Shown here in pieces: positions 16,840 to 25,558 of a stretch of DNA of 64,000 nucleotides; within the stretch, counting starts at the first letter, position 1; every line of letters begins with the position of its first letter. The translations under genes and the position numbers were made by a program. Under the pieces are notes generated by a model. The model was not told the DNA's origin. It worked only from the letters and a program-made list of their open reading frames with translations, and did not search any database. Where the stretch lies: positions 17,493 to 81,492 of the forward strand of contig NZ_MQUS01000018.1 of assembly GCF_001953885.1 (NCBI RefSeq), written 5' to 3'. This stretch comes from Streptomyces sp. IMTB 2501. GTDB taxonomy: Bacteria; Actinomycetota; Actinomycetes; Streptomycetales; Streptomycetaceae.

Positions 16840-17163
16840 CTACTTGCCGAAGACGACGGTGTTGTTGCACCCCTGGCTGGAGCCGATGTTGGTGGTCTGC
16901 GGGCCGGGTGAGCCCTCGCCGTTGGGCCGTTTGCCCTCCCAGCCGTTCTCTACCCCGGACTCGCCCTGTACGTCGACGTTCTCTTCGGCCGTCGTGCATG
17001 AGGTGCTCTGGCCGATGACGACCGAATTGCTCTCTCGGCCGTGTTGTTCGTGCCCGCGTTTGTGCCCGTGCCCCTGCCCGTGGGCGTAGGCGGTGCCGGC
17101 GCCGAGGAAGCCGACGGTGCCGAGGAGGACGGCCACGACAGCGGTCTTGCGAGGCTTGCGCAT
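16840..17163 (-). CDS. Small secreted protein (107 aa), function unknown
   Basis: ATG at 17163 with a GGAGAAG site. A signal peptide (MRKPRKTAVVAVLLGTVGFL, ending about TAYA) precedes a His/Gly-rich stretch, HGQGHGHKRGHEQHG. The mature domain contains SNSVVIGQSTSCTT, DVQGESGVENG and SSQGCNNTVVFGK. It has two cysteines that could form one disulfide, and Asn/Gly-rich repeats somewhat like small Streptomyces surface proteins. It is not a chaplin or rodlin by motif. The His-rich segment may bind metal. Confidence 0.7.
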   Translation of the reverse strand: MRKPRKTAVVAVLLGTVGFLGAGTAYAHGQGHGHKRGHEQHGRESNSVVIGQSTSCTTAEENVDVQGESGVENGWEGKRPNGEGSPGPQTTNIGSSQGCNNTVVFGK

Positions 17164-17663
17164 GTCTTCTCCGAGCGTTGAAGCGGCCGCGTACACGATC
17201 CGCCACGTCATAAGTTGACGAGAGGTTAATGCGCAAATGCCCGATATCTGCTCGTCGGCACGCCGGATCGTCTGATCAACGAGCACGGGCGTCGGCCCGC
17301 AGACCGGCCCAAGTCCCCTGTGTGGACAGGGCATCACGAGGCCGAACGCGGTCGTAGGCGCTGCGCGCAGAACCACTCGTGTGGCCGCGCCGCGAGCGCG
17401 AGACGACGTGGTCCATTCGGCGCTGAACTGCCGTCGACGCGTGGGGAGGACGTGCACCAGCCCCCGTGACCTGGTGCGACCCGGTGAGGGTGAGACGGTG
17501 CCGGCGTTGGTTGGCAGCCGCTGCCCCGGTTCTCGGTGACGCGAGTCGCGCAGAAAGTCGGGCCGCAAGTCCGTGGTTTCCGCGGTGCCGAGGTCCGGCA
17601 GTGCGCTCAACCTCCTTTCCGCATCGTAGGAAGTTCCCCCGTCGGCGCGTAACGTGAAGCAAT
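17164..17663. other. 500-base intergenic region
   Basis: No gene is supported. It must contain the divergent promoters for the small secreted gene and the peptidase operon. I did not find a convincing paired -35/-10 or operator. Confidence 0.5.
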
Positions 17664-18497
17664 ATGAAGATCCTCATCAGTGCCGACATGGAGGGGGCCA
17701 CGGGTGTCACCTGGCCGGCCGACGTGCTGCCGGGGACGCCGCAGTGGGAGCGGTGCCGGGCGATGTTCACCTCGGACGTGAACGCCGCCGCGGAGGGCTT
17801 CTTCGACGGCGGCGCCGACGAGGTGCTCGTCAACGAGGCCCACTGGACCATGCGCAACCTGCTGCTGGAGCGGCTCGACGAGCGCGTCGAGATGCTCACC
17901 GGCCGGCACAAGACGCTGTCCATGGTGGAGGGCGTGCAGCACGGCGACGTCGACGGCATCGCGTTCGTCGGCTACCACGCGGGCGCCGGCACGGAGGGCG
18001 TCCTCGCCCACACCTACCTCGCCAACCAGATCACCGGTGTGTGGCTGAACGACGTACGTGCCAGCGAGGGACTGCTCAACGCGCATGTCGTAGCCGAGTA
18101 CGGCGTACCCGTCGTCCTTGTCACCGGCGACGACGTGGCCTGCGAGGACGCGCTCGGCTACGCCCCGGAGGCGCTGAAGGTCGCCGTCAAGGACCACGTG
18201 TCGCGGTACGCGGCGGTGTGCCGGACCCCGAATCGCACCGCAGGCGACATCCGCGCCGCCGCCAAGGAGGCCGCCCGGCTTGCGGTGCGTCACGCACCCG
18301 TCGAGGCCGGGCCGTTCACCGTCGCGGTCGAGTTCGACGCGGAACACCTGGCCATGGCCGCCACCGTGGTGCCCGGGGTCACGCGGATCGGGGAGCGGAA
18401 AGTGACGTACACCAGCGCCACCATGTATGAGGGGATCAGGACGTTCAAGGCGGTCACCACGATCGTCTCCGCCGCCGTGGAGGAGCAGTATGGCTGA
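17664..18497 (+). CDS. dppA: D-aminopeptidase, M55 family (DppA-like)
   Basis: 277 residues, matching the family length of about 274. The N-terminal MKILISADMEGATGV supplies the zinc ligands D8 and E10. H60 in NEAHW, the histidine in GYHAGAG and the glutamate in VRASEGLLNA fit the other conserved positions of Bacillus subtilis DppA, a decameric zinc enzyme that releases D-amino acids from D-Ala-D-Ala and related peptides. It is the first gene of a tight operon with three further peptidases, overlapping the next by 8 bases. Use of D-amino-acid peptides from peptidoglycan is inferred. Confidence 0.88.
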   Translation: MKILISADMEGATGVTWPADVLPGTPQWERCRAMFTSDVNAAAEGFFDGGADEVLVNEAHWTMRNLLLERLDERVEMLTGRHKTLSMVEGVQHGDVDGIAFVGYHAGAGTEGVLAHTYLANQITGVWLNDVRASEGLLNAHVVAEYGVPVVLVTGDDVACEDALGYAPEALKVAVKDHVSRYAAVCRTPNRTAGDIRAAAKEAARLAVRHAPVEAGPFTVAVEFDAEHLAMAATVVPGVTRIGERKVTYTSATMYEGIRTFKAVTTIVSAAVEEQYG

Positions 18498-19806
18498 CCA
18501 GCAGGCCGATGAGCTGTCCCTGGCCGAGGCCGTGGAGTTCACCTCCGGCCTGATCCGGATCGACACCACCAACCGGGGCGGCGGGGACTGCCGGGAGCGG
18601 CCGGCGGCCGAGTACGCGGCCGAGCGGCTGGCCGGCGCGGGCCTGGAACCGCTGATGTTGGAGCGCACCCCGGGCCGTACCAACGTCGTCGCCCGGATCG
18701 CGGGCACCGACCCGTCCGCCGACGCGCTGCTGGTCCACGGTCACCTCGACGTGGTGCCCGCCGAGGCCGCCGACTGGAGCGTGCATCCGTTCTCCGGCGA
18801 GATCCGCGACGGGGTGGTGTGGGGGCGGGGAGCCGTCGACATGAAGAACATGGACGCGATGATCCTCGCGGTCGTCCGCGGCTGGGCCCGCCAGGGCGTA
18901 CGGCCCCGCCGCGACCTCGTCATCGCGTTCACCGCCGACGAGGAGGCCAGCGCCGAGGACGGCTCCGGATTCCTCGCCGACCACCACCCGGAGCTGTTCG
19001 AGGGCTGCACCGAGGGCATCAGCGAGTCCGGCGCCTTCACCTTTCACGACGGCGCCGGCCGGCAGATCTACCCCATCGCGGCGGGGGAGCGGGGCACCGG
19101 CTGGCTGAAGCTCACCGCGCACGGCCGCACCGGTCACGGCTCCAAGGTGAACAAGGAGAACGCGGTGACCCGGCTCGCCGCCGCCGTCACCCGCATCGGC
19201 GAGCACGAGTGGCCGCTGCGGCTCACCCCGACCGTCCGGGCCGCGCTCGCCGAACTCGCCGCCATCTACGGCATCGAGCCCGACTTCCGGGACGTGGACC
19301 GGCTGCTGGAGAAGCTCGGCCCGGCGGCCACGCTGGTGGAGGCGACCGTCCGCAACAGCGCCAACCCGACGATGCTGAACGCCGGTTACAAGCTGAACGT
19401 GATCCCCGGCCAGGCGGTCGCCTACGTCGACGGCCGCTGTCTGGCGGGCGCCGAGGAGGAGTTCACCACCACCCTGGACCGGCTGACGGGCCCGGACGTG
19501 AGCTGGGAGTTCGCGCACCGCGAGGTGGCCCTGCAGGCGCCGGTGGACGCGCCCGTCTTCGCGAAGATGCGGGCCGCCGTGAAGGAGTTCGCACCCGAAG
19601 GACACGTCGTGCCGTACTGCATGTCGGGCGGCACGGACGCCAAGCAGTTCTCCCGGCTGGGCATCACAGGCTATGGTTTCGCCCCGCTGAAGCTGCCCGA
19701 AGGCCTCGACCACCAGGCGCTGTTCCACGGCGTGGACGAGCGCGTGCCCGTCGAGGCGCTGCACTTCGGCGTCCGGGTGCTCGACCGCTTCCTGCGGACG
19801 GCCTAG
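18490..19806 (+). CDS. M20-family metallopeptidase
   Basis: 438 residues; the ATG overlaps the dppA 3' end by 8 bases. It has the di-zinc M20 motifs: LLVHGHLDVVP (H and catalytic D), WGRGAVDMKN (bridging D), FTADEEAS (general base and ligand Glu) and a late CMSGGTDAKQF plus HGVDERVPVEAL. The dimerisation domain lies around TAHGRTGHGSKVNKEN. Members are cytosolic exopeptidases or deacylases for small peptides. Place in the operon suggests it acts on products of DppA and the following S9 enzyme. Confidence 0.9.
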   Translation: MADQQADELSLAEAVEFTSGLIRIDTTNRGGGDCRERPAAEYAAERLAGAGLEPLMLERTPGRTNVVARIAGTDPSADALLVHGHLDVVPAEAADWSVHPFSGEIRDGVVWGRGAVDMKNMDAMILAVVRGWARQGVRPRRDLVIAFTADEEASAEDGSGFLADHHPELFEGCTEGISESGAFTFHDGAGRQIYPIAAGERGTGWLKLTAHGRTGHGSKVNKENAVTRLAAAVTRIGEHEWPLRLTPTVRAALAELAAIYGIEPDFRDVDRLLEKLGPAATLVEATVRNSANPTMLNAGYKLNVIPGQAVAYVDGRCLAGAEEEFTTTLDRLTGPDVSWEFAHREVALQAPVDAPVFAKMRAAVKEFAPEGHVVPYCMSGGTDAKQFSRLGITGYGFAPLKLPEGLDHQALFHGVDERVPVEALHFGVRVLDRFLRTA

Positions 19807-19809
19807 CGG

Positions 19810-21774
19810 ATGGGGGACCAGGTGCGGACGTCGCCGTACGGATCGTGGCCGTCGCCGGTCGACGCGGCGCTGGCCGCCGCACACGACGGGCAGCCGGAGT
19901 GGGCCGGCTTCGTCGGGGACGAGGTGTGGTGGACCGAGCCCCGCCCGGCCGAGGGCGGCCGCCGGGCACTGGTGCGGCGGACGGCCGAGGGCACCGAGGA
20001 GGTCGTGCTGCCCGCGCCGTGGAACGTGCGCAACCGCGTGGTGGAGTACGGCGGCCGGCCCTGGACCGGGGCGGAGCGTGACGGCGCACCGCTCGTCGTG
20101 TTCTCGCACTTCGCCGACCAGCGGCTGTACCGGTACGAGCCCGGTGGCGAGCCGCGTCCGCTGACCCCGGTCTCCGCGGTGGGCGCGGGCCTGCGCTGGG
20201 CGGACCTGCACCTGGACCTCGCGCGCGACGAGGTGTGGTGTGTGCTGGAGGAGTTCACCGGGGACCACCCCTCGGCCGTACGGCGGGTCCTGGCGGCCGT
20301 ACCGCTGGACGGATCCGCCGCCGGGGACCGGTCCGCCGTACGTGAACTCACCGACGGCCGGCACCGGTTCGTCACCGGGCCCCGCGTCTCGCCCGACGGC
20401 CGCCGGGCGGCCTGGCTCGCCTGGGACCATCCGCGGATGCCGTGGGACGGGACGGAGCTGCTCGTCGGCGAGATCGGTGACGACGGCATACTGCATACGG
20501 TCCACACGGTCGCCGGCGGGCCGCGGGAGGCGATCGCGCAGGCCGAATGGTCGGCGGACAACCGTCTTCTGTATGCGAGTGACCGCAGCGGTTGGTGGAA
20601 CCTGTACCGAGACGGTACCCCGTTGTGCCCGCGCGAGGAGGAGTTCGCCGGCCCGCTGTGGAAGCCGGGCCTGCGCTGGTTCGCGCCGCTGGACAACGGT
20701 CTGATCGCGGTCGTACACGGTCGGGGGTCGACCGTACTCGGGATACTGGACACGGAATCCGGGGAGATCGTCGACGCCGCGGGACCGTGGACCGAGTTCG
20801 GCGCCACCCTCGCCGTGCACGGCGGGCGCATCGTCGGCGTCGGCGCCAGCCCGCGCACCGGGTACGAAGTGGTCGAGCTGGACACCGCCACCGGCCGGGC
20901 CCGCGCCATCGGCGCCCGGCACCGGGACGCCGTCGACCCCGTGTACTACCCGGAGCCGCGGATCCGCACCTTCACCGGCCCGGACGGCCGCGAGGTGCAC
21001 GCGCACGTCTACCCGCCGCACCACCCCGAACGGGCCGCGCCCGACGGCGCGGCGGCGCCGTACGTCATCTGGGCGCACGGCGGCCCGACCGGCCGGGCGC
21101 CGCTCGTGCTGGACCTGGCGATCGCCTACTTCACCTCGCGGGGCATCGGGATCGCCGAGGTGAACTACGGCGGCTCCACGGGATACGGCCGGGCCTACCG
21201 GGAGCGGCTGCGTGAGCAGTGGGGTGTGGTCGACGTGGAGGACTGCGCGGCGGTGGCCCGTGCCCTCGCCGAGGAGGGCACCGCGGACCCGGACCGGCTC
21301 GCGATCCGCGGCGGCAGCGCGGGTGGCTGGACCGCGGCCGCCTCCTTGACCACGACCGACGTCTACGCCTGCGGCACCATCGTCTACCCCGTCCTGGACC
21401 TGGCCACCTGGGGCCCGGAAGAGACCCACGACTTCGAGTCCCGCTACCTGGAGTCGCTCATCGGGCCGCTCGCCGAGGTGCCGGCCCGGTACGCCGAACG
21501 GTCGCCGACCACCCACGCCGACCGGCTCACCGTGCCGTTCCTGCTGCTCCAGGGCCTGGACGACGTGATCTGCCCGCCCGCCCAGTGCGAACGCCTCCTC
21601 GCCCGGATCGCGGGCCGGAGCCTGCCGCACGCCTATCTGACCTTCGAGGGCGAGGGGCACGGGTTCCGGCGGGCCGACACCATGGTGCGCGCCCTGGAGG
21701 CCGAACTCTCCCTTTATGCACAGGTGTTCGGGCTGGACGTACCCGGGGTGCCGAGGCTGGAGCTGCACACGTGA
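19810..21774 (+). CDS. S9-family prolyl oligopeptidase-like serine peptidase
   Basis: 654 residues. A seven-bladed propeller-like N-terminal region (about 30-380) precedes an alpha/beta hydrolase domain. The triad is S503 in RGGSAGG, D585 in LLQGLDDV and H617 in GEGHGF. NYGGSTGYG and WAHGGPTG are hallmarks of the acylaminoacyl-peptidase branch. There is no signal peptide, so it is cytosolic and probably cleaves short peptides. It starts four bases after the M20 stop and overlaps the next gene by four. Confidence 0.92.
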   Translation: MGDQVRTSPYGSWPSPVDAALAAAHDGQPEWAGFVGDEVWWTEPRPAEGGRRALVRRTAEGTEEVVLPAPWNVRNRVVEYGGRPWTGAERDGAPLVVFSHFADQRLYRYEPGGEPRPLTPVSAVGAGLRWADLHLDLARDEVWCVLEEFTGDHPSAVRRVLAAVPLDGSAAGDRSAVRELTDGRHRFVTGPRVSPDGRRAAWLAWDHPRMPWDGTELLVGEIGDDGILHTVHTVAGGPREAIAQAEWSADNRLLYASDRSGWWNLYRDGTPLCPREEEFAGPLWKPGLRWFAPLDNGLIAVVHGRGSTVLGILDTESGEIVDAAGPWTEFGATLAVHGGRIVGVGASPRTGYEVVELDTATGRARAIGARHRDAVDPVYYPEPRIRTFTGPDGREVHAHVYPPHHPERAAPDGAAAPYVIWAHGGPTGRAPLVLDLAIAYFTSRGIGIAEVNYGGSTGYGRAYRERLREQWGVVDVEDCAAVARALAEEGTADPDRLAIRGGSAGGWTAAASLTTTDVYACGTIVYPVLDLATWGPEETHDFESRYLESLIGPLAEVPARYAERSPTTHADRLTVPFLLLQGLDDVICPPAQCERLLARIAGRSLPHAYLTFEGEGHGFRRADTMVRALEAELSLYAQVFGLDVPGVPRLELHT

Positions 21775-22694
21775 AGGAACTGACACGGCCGGAGCGGCTG
21801 GCCCCGGGCGCCCGGGTGGCCGTCGTCGCCCCCAGCGGACCGGTGCCGGAGGAACGGCTCCAGGCGGGCCTGGACGTGCTGCGCGGCTGGGACCTCGACC
21901 CGGTGGTGGCACCCCATGTGCTCGACGTGCACGGCGAGTTGGGCCATCTCGCGGGCAGTGACGCCGATCGCGCGGCCGACCTGCAGCGGGCCTGGTGCGA
22001 TACGTCCGTGGCCGCGGTGCTGTGTGCCCGTGGCGGCTACGGCGCACAGCGCATGGTCGACCTGCTCGACTGGGAGGCGATGCGCGCGGCCGGGCCCAAG
22101 GTGTTCGTCGGCTTCAGCGACGTCACCGTCCTGCACCAGGCATTCGCCACCCGGCTCGGCCTGGTCAGCCTGTACGGACCGGCCGCCGCCGGGGTCGACT
22201 TCGTCAAGAGCGCCCGCGCGCAGGAGCATCTGCGGGCGACCCTGTTCGCTCCGGAGACGGTGCGGACGCTCGCCTCGGCCGGGGCGGCGCTGGCGCCGGG
22301 GCGAGCCAGGGGGGTGACGCTCGGCGGCTGTCTGAGCCTGCTGGCCACCGACCTCGGCACCCCGTCCGGCGGGCCCGGCGCCCGGGGTGGGCTGCTGCTC
22401 CTGGAGGACGTGGGTGAAGCGCCGTACCGCGTGGACCGGTTGCTGACCCAGCTGCTGCGCTCGGGCTGGCTCGACGGGGTCGCCGGGATCGGGCTCGGAT
22501 CCTGGCGCGACTGCGGCCCGTACGAGCGGCTGCGCGCGGTCCTCGCCGACCGGCTCGGCGGACTCGGTGTGCCCGTCGTCGAGGAGCTGGGCTTCGGGCA
22601 CTGCGACGACGCGATGACGGTCCCCTTCGGGACGGCCGTCGAACTGGATGCCGAATCCGGCACGTTGACGCTGGACGAGCCCGCACTGTGCTGA
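21771..22694 (+). CDS. LD-carboxypeptidase, S66 family
   Basis: 307 residues; the GTG start overlaps the previous stop as GTGA. The expected triad is visible: S116 in FVGFSDVTVLH, E212 in LLLEDVGE and H277 in GFGHCDDA. CARGGYGAQRM and the VTLGGCLSLL block are also family signatures. S66 enzymes remove the terminal D-Ala from tetrapeptides of cytosolic muropeptides during cell-wall recycling. Alternatives in the same family include microcin C7-type immunity proteins. With DppA in the same operon, a role in muropeptide breakdown is the simplest reading. Confidence 0.9.
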   Translation: MKELTRPERLAPGARVAVVAPSGPVPEERLQAGLDVLRGWDLDPVVAPHVLDVHGELGHLAGSDADRAADLQRAWCDTSVAAVLCARGGYGAQRMVDLLDWEAMRAAGPKVFVGFSDVTVLHQAFATRLGLVSLYGPAAAGVDFVKSARAQEHLRATLFAPETVRTLASAGAALAPGRARGVTLGGCLSLLATDLGTPSGGPGARGGLLLLEDVGEAPYRVDRLLTQLLRSGWLDGVAGIGLGSWRDCGPYERLRAVLADRLGGLGVPVVEELGFGHCDDAMTVPFGTAVELDAESGTLTLDEPALC

Positions 22695-22922
22695 GCTGAG
22701 GCGACGCCCGCCGGCATCAACGAGTGACCACCACTGATTCGCTGAGTGACCGTAACTTAATCACTGCGCACGACGTTCACCGGGTGCCTGGCCCACCCGT
22801 CCACTGAATCTTCGTCAAGAAACCACGTGCAGCCGGATTGACCCGCATCTGACACGTGTCACAGCATGCTCCCCGGCCAGACCTACTGGTCGGTATTCGT
22901 GTGCCTCAGTGTGGAGGTCCCC

Positions 22923-24707
22923 GTGCCCCGACGTGTGCCCCGATCCCGTGCCGCCCTCGCCGCCCTCCTCGGCGCGGCCCTCACCGCACCCCTCGCACTC
23001 ACCGCCGGCCCGGCCCACGCGGGCGGCCAGTACACCGTCACCCCGCTGAAGTTCACCGTGCGGGCCGACGGCCGCAGTTGCGCGGTCGACGCCGACCTGT
23101 ACCGTCCCGCCGGGGTGGACCGCGCCCACCCCGCGCCCGCCGTGCTCGCCACCAACGGCTTCGGCGGCAGCAAGTCGGACGGCTCCACCGACGCCATCGG
23201 CAGGGCATTCGCCGCGCGCGGCTACGTCTCCCTCGTCTACTCCGGCCTCGGCTTCGGGCACAGCGGCTGCCTGATCTCCCTCGACGACCCCCGCATCGAC
23301 GGCGAGGCCGCCTCCCAACTGGTCGACTTCCTCGGCGGAAAGCGCTCCGCCGACGACGGCACCCACGCCGACTTCGTCACCCTCGACGCCCCCGGCGACC
23401 CACGCGTCGGGATGATCGGCGGCTCCTACGGCGGCGCGATCCAGCTGGCCACCGCCTCCGTCGACCACCGCGTCGACGCCCTCGTCCCCCTCGCCACCTG
23501 GAACGACCTCGCCTACTCCCTCGACCCGAACAGCGTCGTCGGCGCCCGCGACGTGCCCGGCGCCTTCAAATGGCAGTGGACCAACGGCTTCTATCTGATC
23601 GGCGAGAGCCAGCCGCTGACCACCCCGAGCCTCGACCCGTCCCGGATCAACTCGCTGGCCTGTCTGCACTTCGTCTCCGGCGTCTGCGCCACCGTGCGCA
23701 CCCTCAACTCCGGCGGCTACCCGGTCGACCGCACCGCCCGCATGCTCGCCTACGCCCGCAGCGTCTCCCCGACGGCCTACCTCCCCCGCGTCCAGGCGCC
23801 CACCCTGCTCGTCCAGGGCCAGGTCGACTCCCTGTTCAACCTCAACGAGGCGACGGCCAGCTACCGCACACTCAAGGCCCAGGGCACCCCGACCGCCCTT
23901 ATCTGGCAGTCCTGGGGCCACAGCGGCGGCGTCACCGACCCCGCCTCCGGCGAACTCAATGTGGTCCAGGGCAACTTGGAGACCAGTTACGTCGGCCGCC
24001 GCATCCTCGCCTGGTTCGACCGCTATCTGCAGAACCACAACCACACCGACACCGGCCCGGCCTTCGCCTACTACCGCGACTGGATCACCGACCCCGCCCA
24101 CACCTACGCCACCGCCGACCGGGTCCCCACCCTCAGCCAGACCCTCTACCTCTCCGGGGACGGCAAACTGGTCGACAACCGCGCCAAGGTGGCCCGAGGC
24201 AGACGCGGTTACACCAACTGGCTCGTCCCGACGAGCCATTCGGAAAGCTCCCTGGCCGGAACCACCGGCCTGCCCGACCCGGCGCCGTACGACACCCCGG
24301 GCACCTACCTCGCCTGGACCGGCGTCCCCCTCACCAGGGACCTCGATGTCGCCGGCGCCCCGCAGGTCACCCTCAAGGTCGTCTCCCCGAGAGCCGAACG
24401 CACCCAGAACTCCGGGGACGCCGCCGACAAACTGGTGCTGTTCGCCAAGCTGTACGACGTCGCGCCGGACGGCACCCAGACCCTCGTCCACCGGCTGGTC
24501 GCTCCGGTCCGGGTGCCCGATGTGACCAGGAGCTTCACCGTCACTCTTCCGGGCATCGTGCACCGGTACCCGGCCGGGCACCGCCTGCGTTTCGTCGTCG
24601 CGGCGAGCGACGACGCCTACTTCGGCAACCGGGGGATCAAGCCGGTGACCGTGGTCAGCGCGCCCGGCGACACGGGGGTGGTGCGGCTGCCGGTCACCGG
24701 CGGCTGA
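22923..24707 (+). CDS. Secreted S15/CocE-like alpha/beta hydrolase
   Basis: 594 residues from the GTG at 22923, chosen because GGAGG lies five bases upstream; an in-frame ATG at 22866 has no such site. A signal peptide (MPRRVPRSRAAL...GPAHA) leads to an alpha/beta hydrolase domain with S168 in GMIGGSYGGA, D302 in VQGQVDSLF and H333 in WGHSGG. The C-terminal beta sandwich (about 390-594, LVLFAKLYDV, LRFVVAASDDAYF) is of the X-Pro dipeptidyl-peptidase type. Such proteins cleave X-Pro peptides or esters outside the cell. It follows the peptidase operon but has its own 228-base leader. Confidence 0.88.
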   Translation: MPRRVPRSRAALAALLGAALTAPLALTAGPAHAGGQYTVTPLKFTVRADGRSCAVDADLYRPAGVDRAHPAPAVLATNGFGGSKSDGSTDAIGRAFAARGYVSLVYSGLGFGHSGCLISLDDPRIDGEAASQLVDFLGGKRSADDGTHADFVTLDAPGDPRVGMIGGSYGGAIQLATASVDHRVDALVPLATWNDLAYSLDPNSVVGARDVPGAFKWQWTNGFYLIGESQPLTTPSLDPSRINSLACLHFVSGVCATVRTLNSGGYPVDRTARMLAYARSVSPTAYLPRVQAPTLLVQGQVDSLFNLNEATASYRTLKAQGTPTALIWQSWGHSGGVTDPASGELNVVQGNLETSYVGRRILAWFDRYLQNHNHTDTGPAFAYYRDWITDPAHTYATADRVPTLSQTLYLSGDGKLVDNRAKVARGRRGYTNWLVPTSHSESSLAGTTGLPDPAPYDTPGTYLAWTGVPLTRDLDVAGAPQVTLKVVSPRAERTQNSGDAADKLVLFAKLYDVAPDGTQTLVHRLVAPVRVPDVTRSFTVTLPGIVHRYPAGHRLRFVVAASDDAYFGNRGIKPVTVVSAPGDTGVVRLPVTGG

Positions 24708-24824
24708 GCCGCACCGGGGGGCGCCGCCCGCCGTGCCGCGTGCGGTGCCCCGCCCGCCGTACCCGACCCCGGGGCGTCGAATATCCGCGAGACGTGCCCG
24801 GCGAGGGCGCCGTAAGCTGGCCGG

Positions 24825-25376
24825 ATGCCGCACATCGCGCCTCACTACCTCGCCGAGGGCCCCCGCGTGGCCATCCGTCACCTCACCCTCGGTGACGGTC
24901 CCGAGTTCACCGCACGGGTACGCGAGAGCAAGGACCTGCACCGGCCCTGGCTGTTCCCGCCGGACACGGACGAGGCCTACGCCACCTACGCGGGCCGGCT
25001 GATCAAGGACGAGTCCAAGGCCGGATTCCTGGTGTGCGACAAGGACGGCGGGGACATCGCCGGGTTCATCAACATCAACAACATCGTGCGCGGCGCCTTC
25101 CAGTGCGGTGCCCTCGGGTACGGGGCCTTCGCGCACGCCGCCGGGCGCGGTCTGATGCGCGAGGGTCTCGACCTGGTCATCGGATACGCCTTCGGCCCGC
25201 TGGGGCTGCACCGGCTGGAGATCAACGTGCAGCCGGAGAACGCCGCCTCGATCGCCATGGCGCGGGGCGCCGGGTTCCGCCTGGAGGGCTTCTCCCCGGA
25301 CATGCTCTACATCGACGGCGCCTGGCGCGACCACGAACGCTGGGCGCTCACCGCCGAGATGTGCACCGGCGCCTGA
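24825..25376 (+). CDS. GNAT-family N-acetyltransferase (RimJ/RimL-like)
   Basis: 183 residues with the layout of RimJ/RimL enzymes: RVAIRHLTLGDGPEF at the start, IAGFININNIVRGAFQCGAL in the middle strands, an acetyl-CoA loop AHAAGRGLMREGL and the late GLHRLEINVQPENAASIAMA and GAGFRLEG. Members acetylate protein N-termini or small amines. The acceptor is unknown. It is a single gene. Confidence 0.9.
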   Translation: MPHIAPHYLAEGPRVAIRHLTLGDGPEFTARVRESKDLHRPWLFPPDTDEAYATYAGRLIKDESKAGFLVCDKDGGDIAGFININNIVRGAFQCGALGYGAFAHAAGRGLMREGLDLVIGYAFGPLGLHRLEINVQPENAASIAMARGAGFRLEGFSPDMLYIDGAWRDHERWALTAEMCTGA

Positions 25377-25558
25377 CCCGACGTCCGACCCGGCGCGTCC
25401 CTCGCCCCGCGCCGCCTCGGCCCCGACAGCACCGTCCACGACCCCGGCTTCGACCCGGACTGCACGGGCGGGCGAGCTCCTCACCGCCCCGGTCGTGGAC
25501 GCCTTTGCGCAATCCTGACCGGTACGTCCCCTGGCCGACTCCCCGCGCGCCGGGTTCC

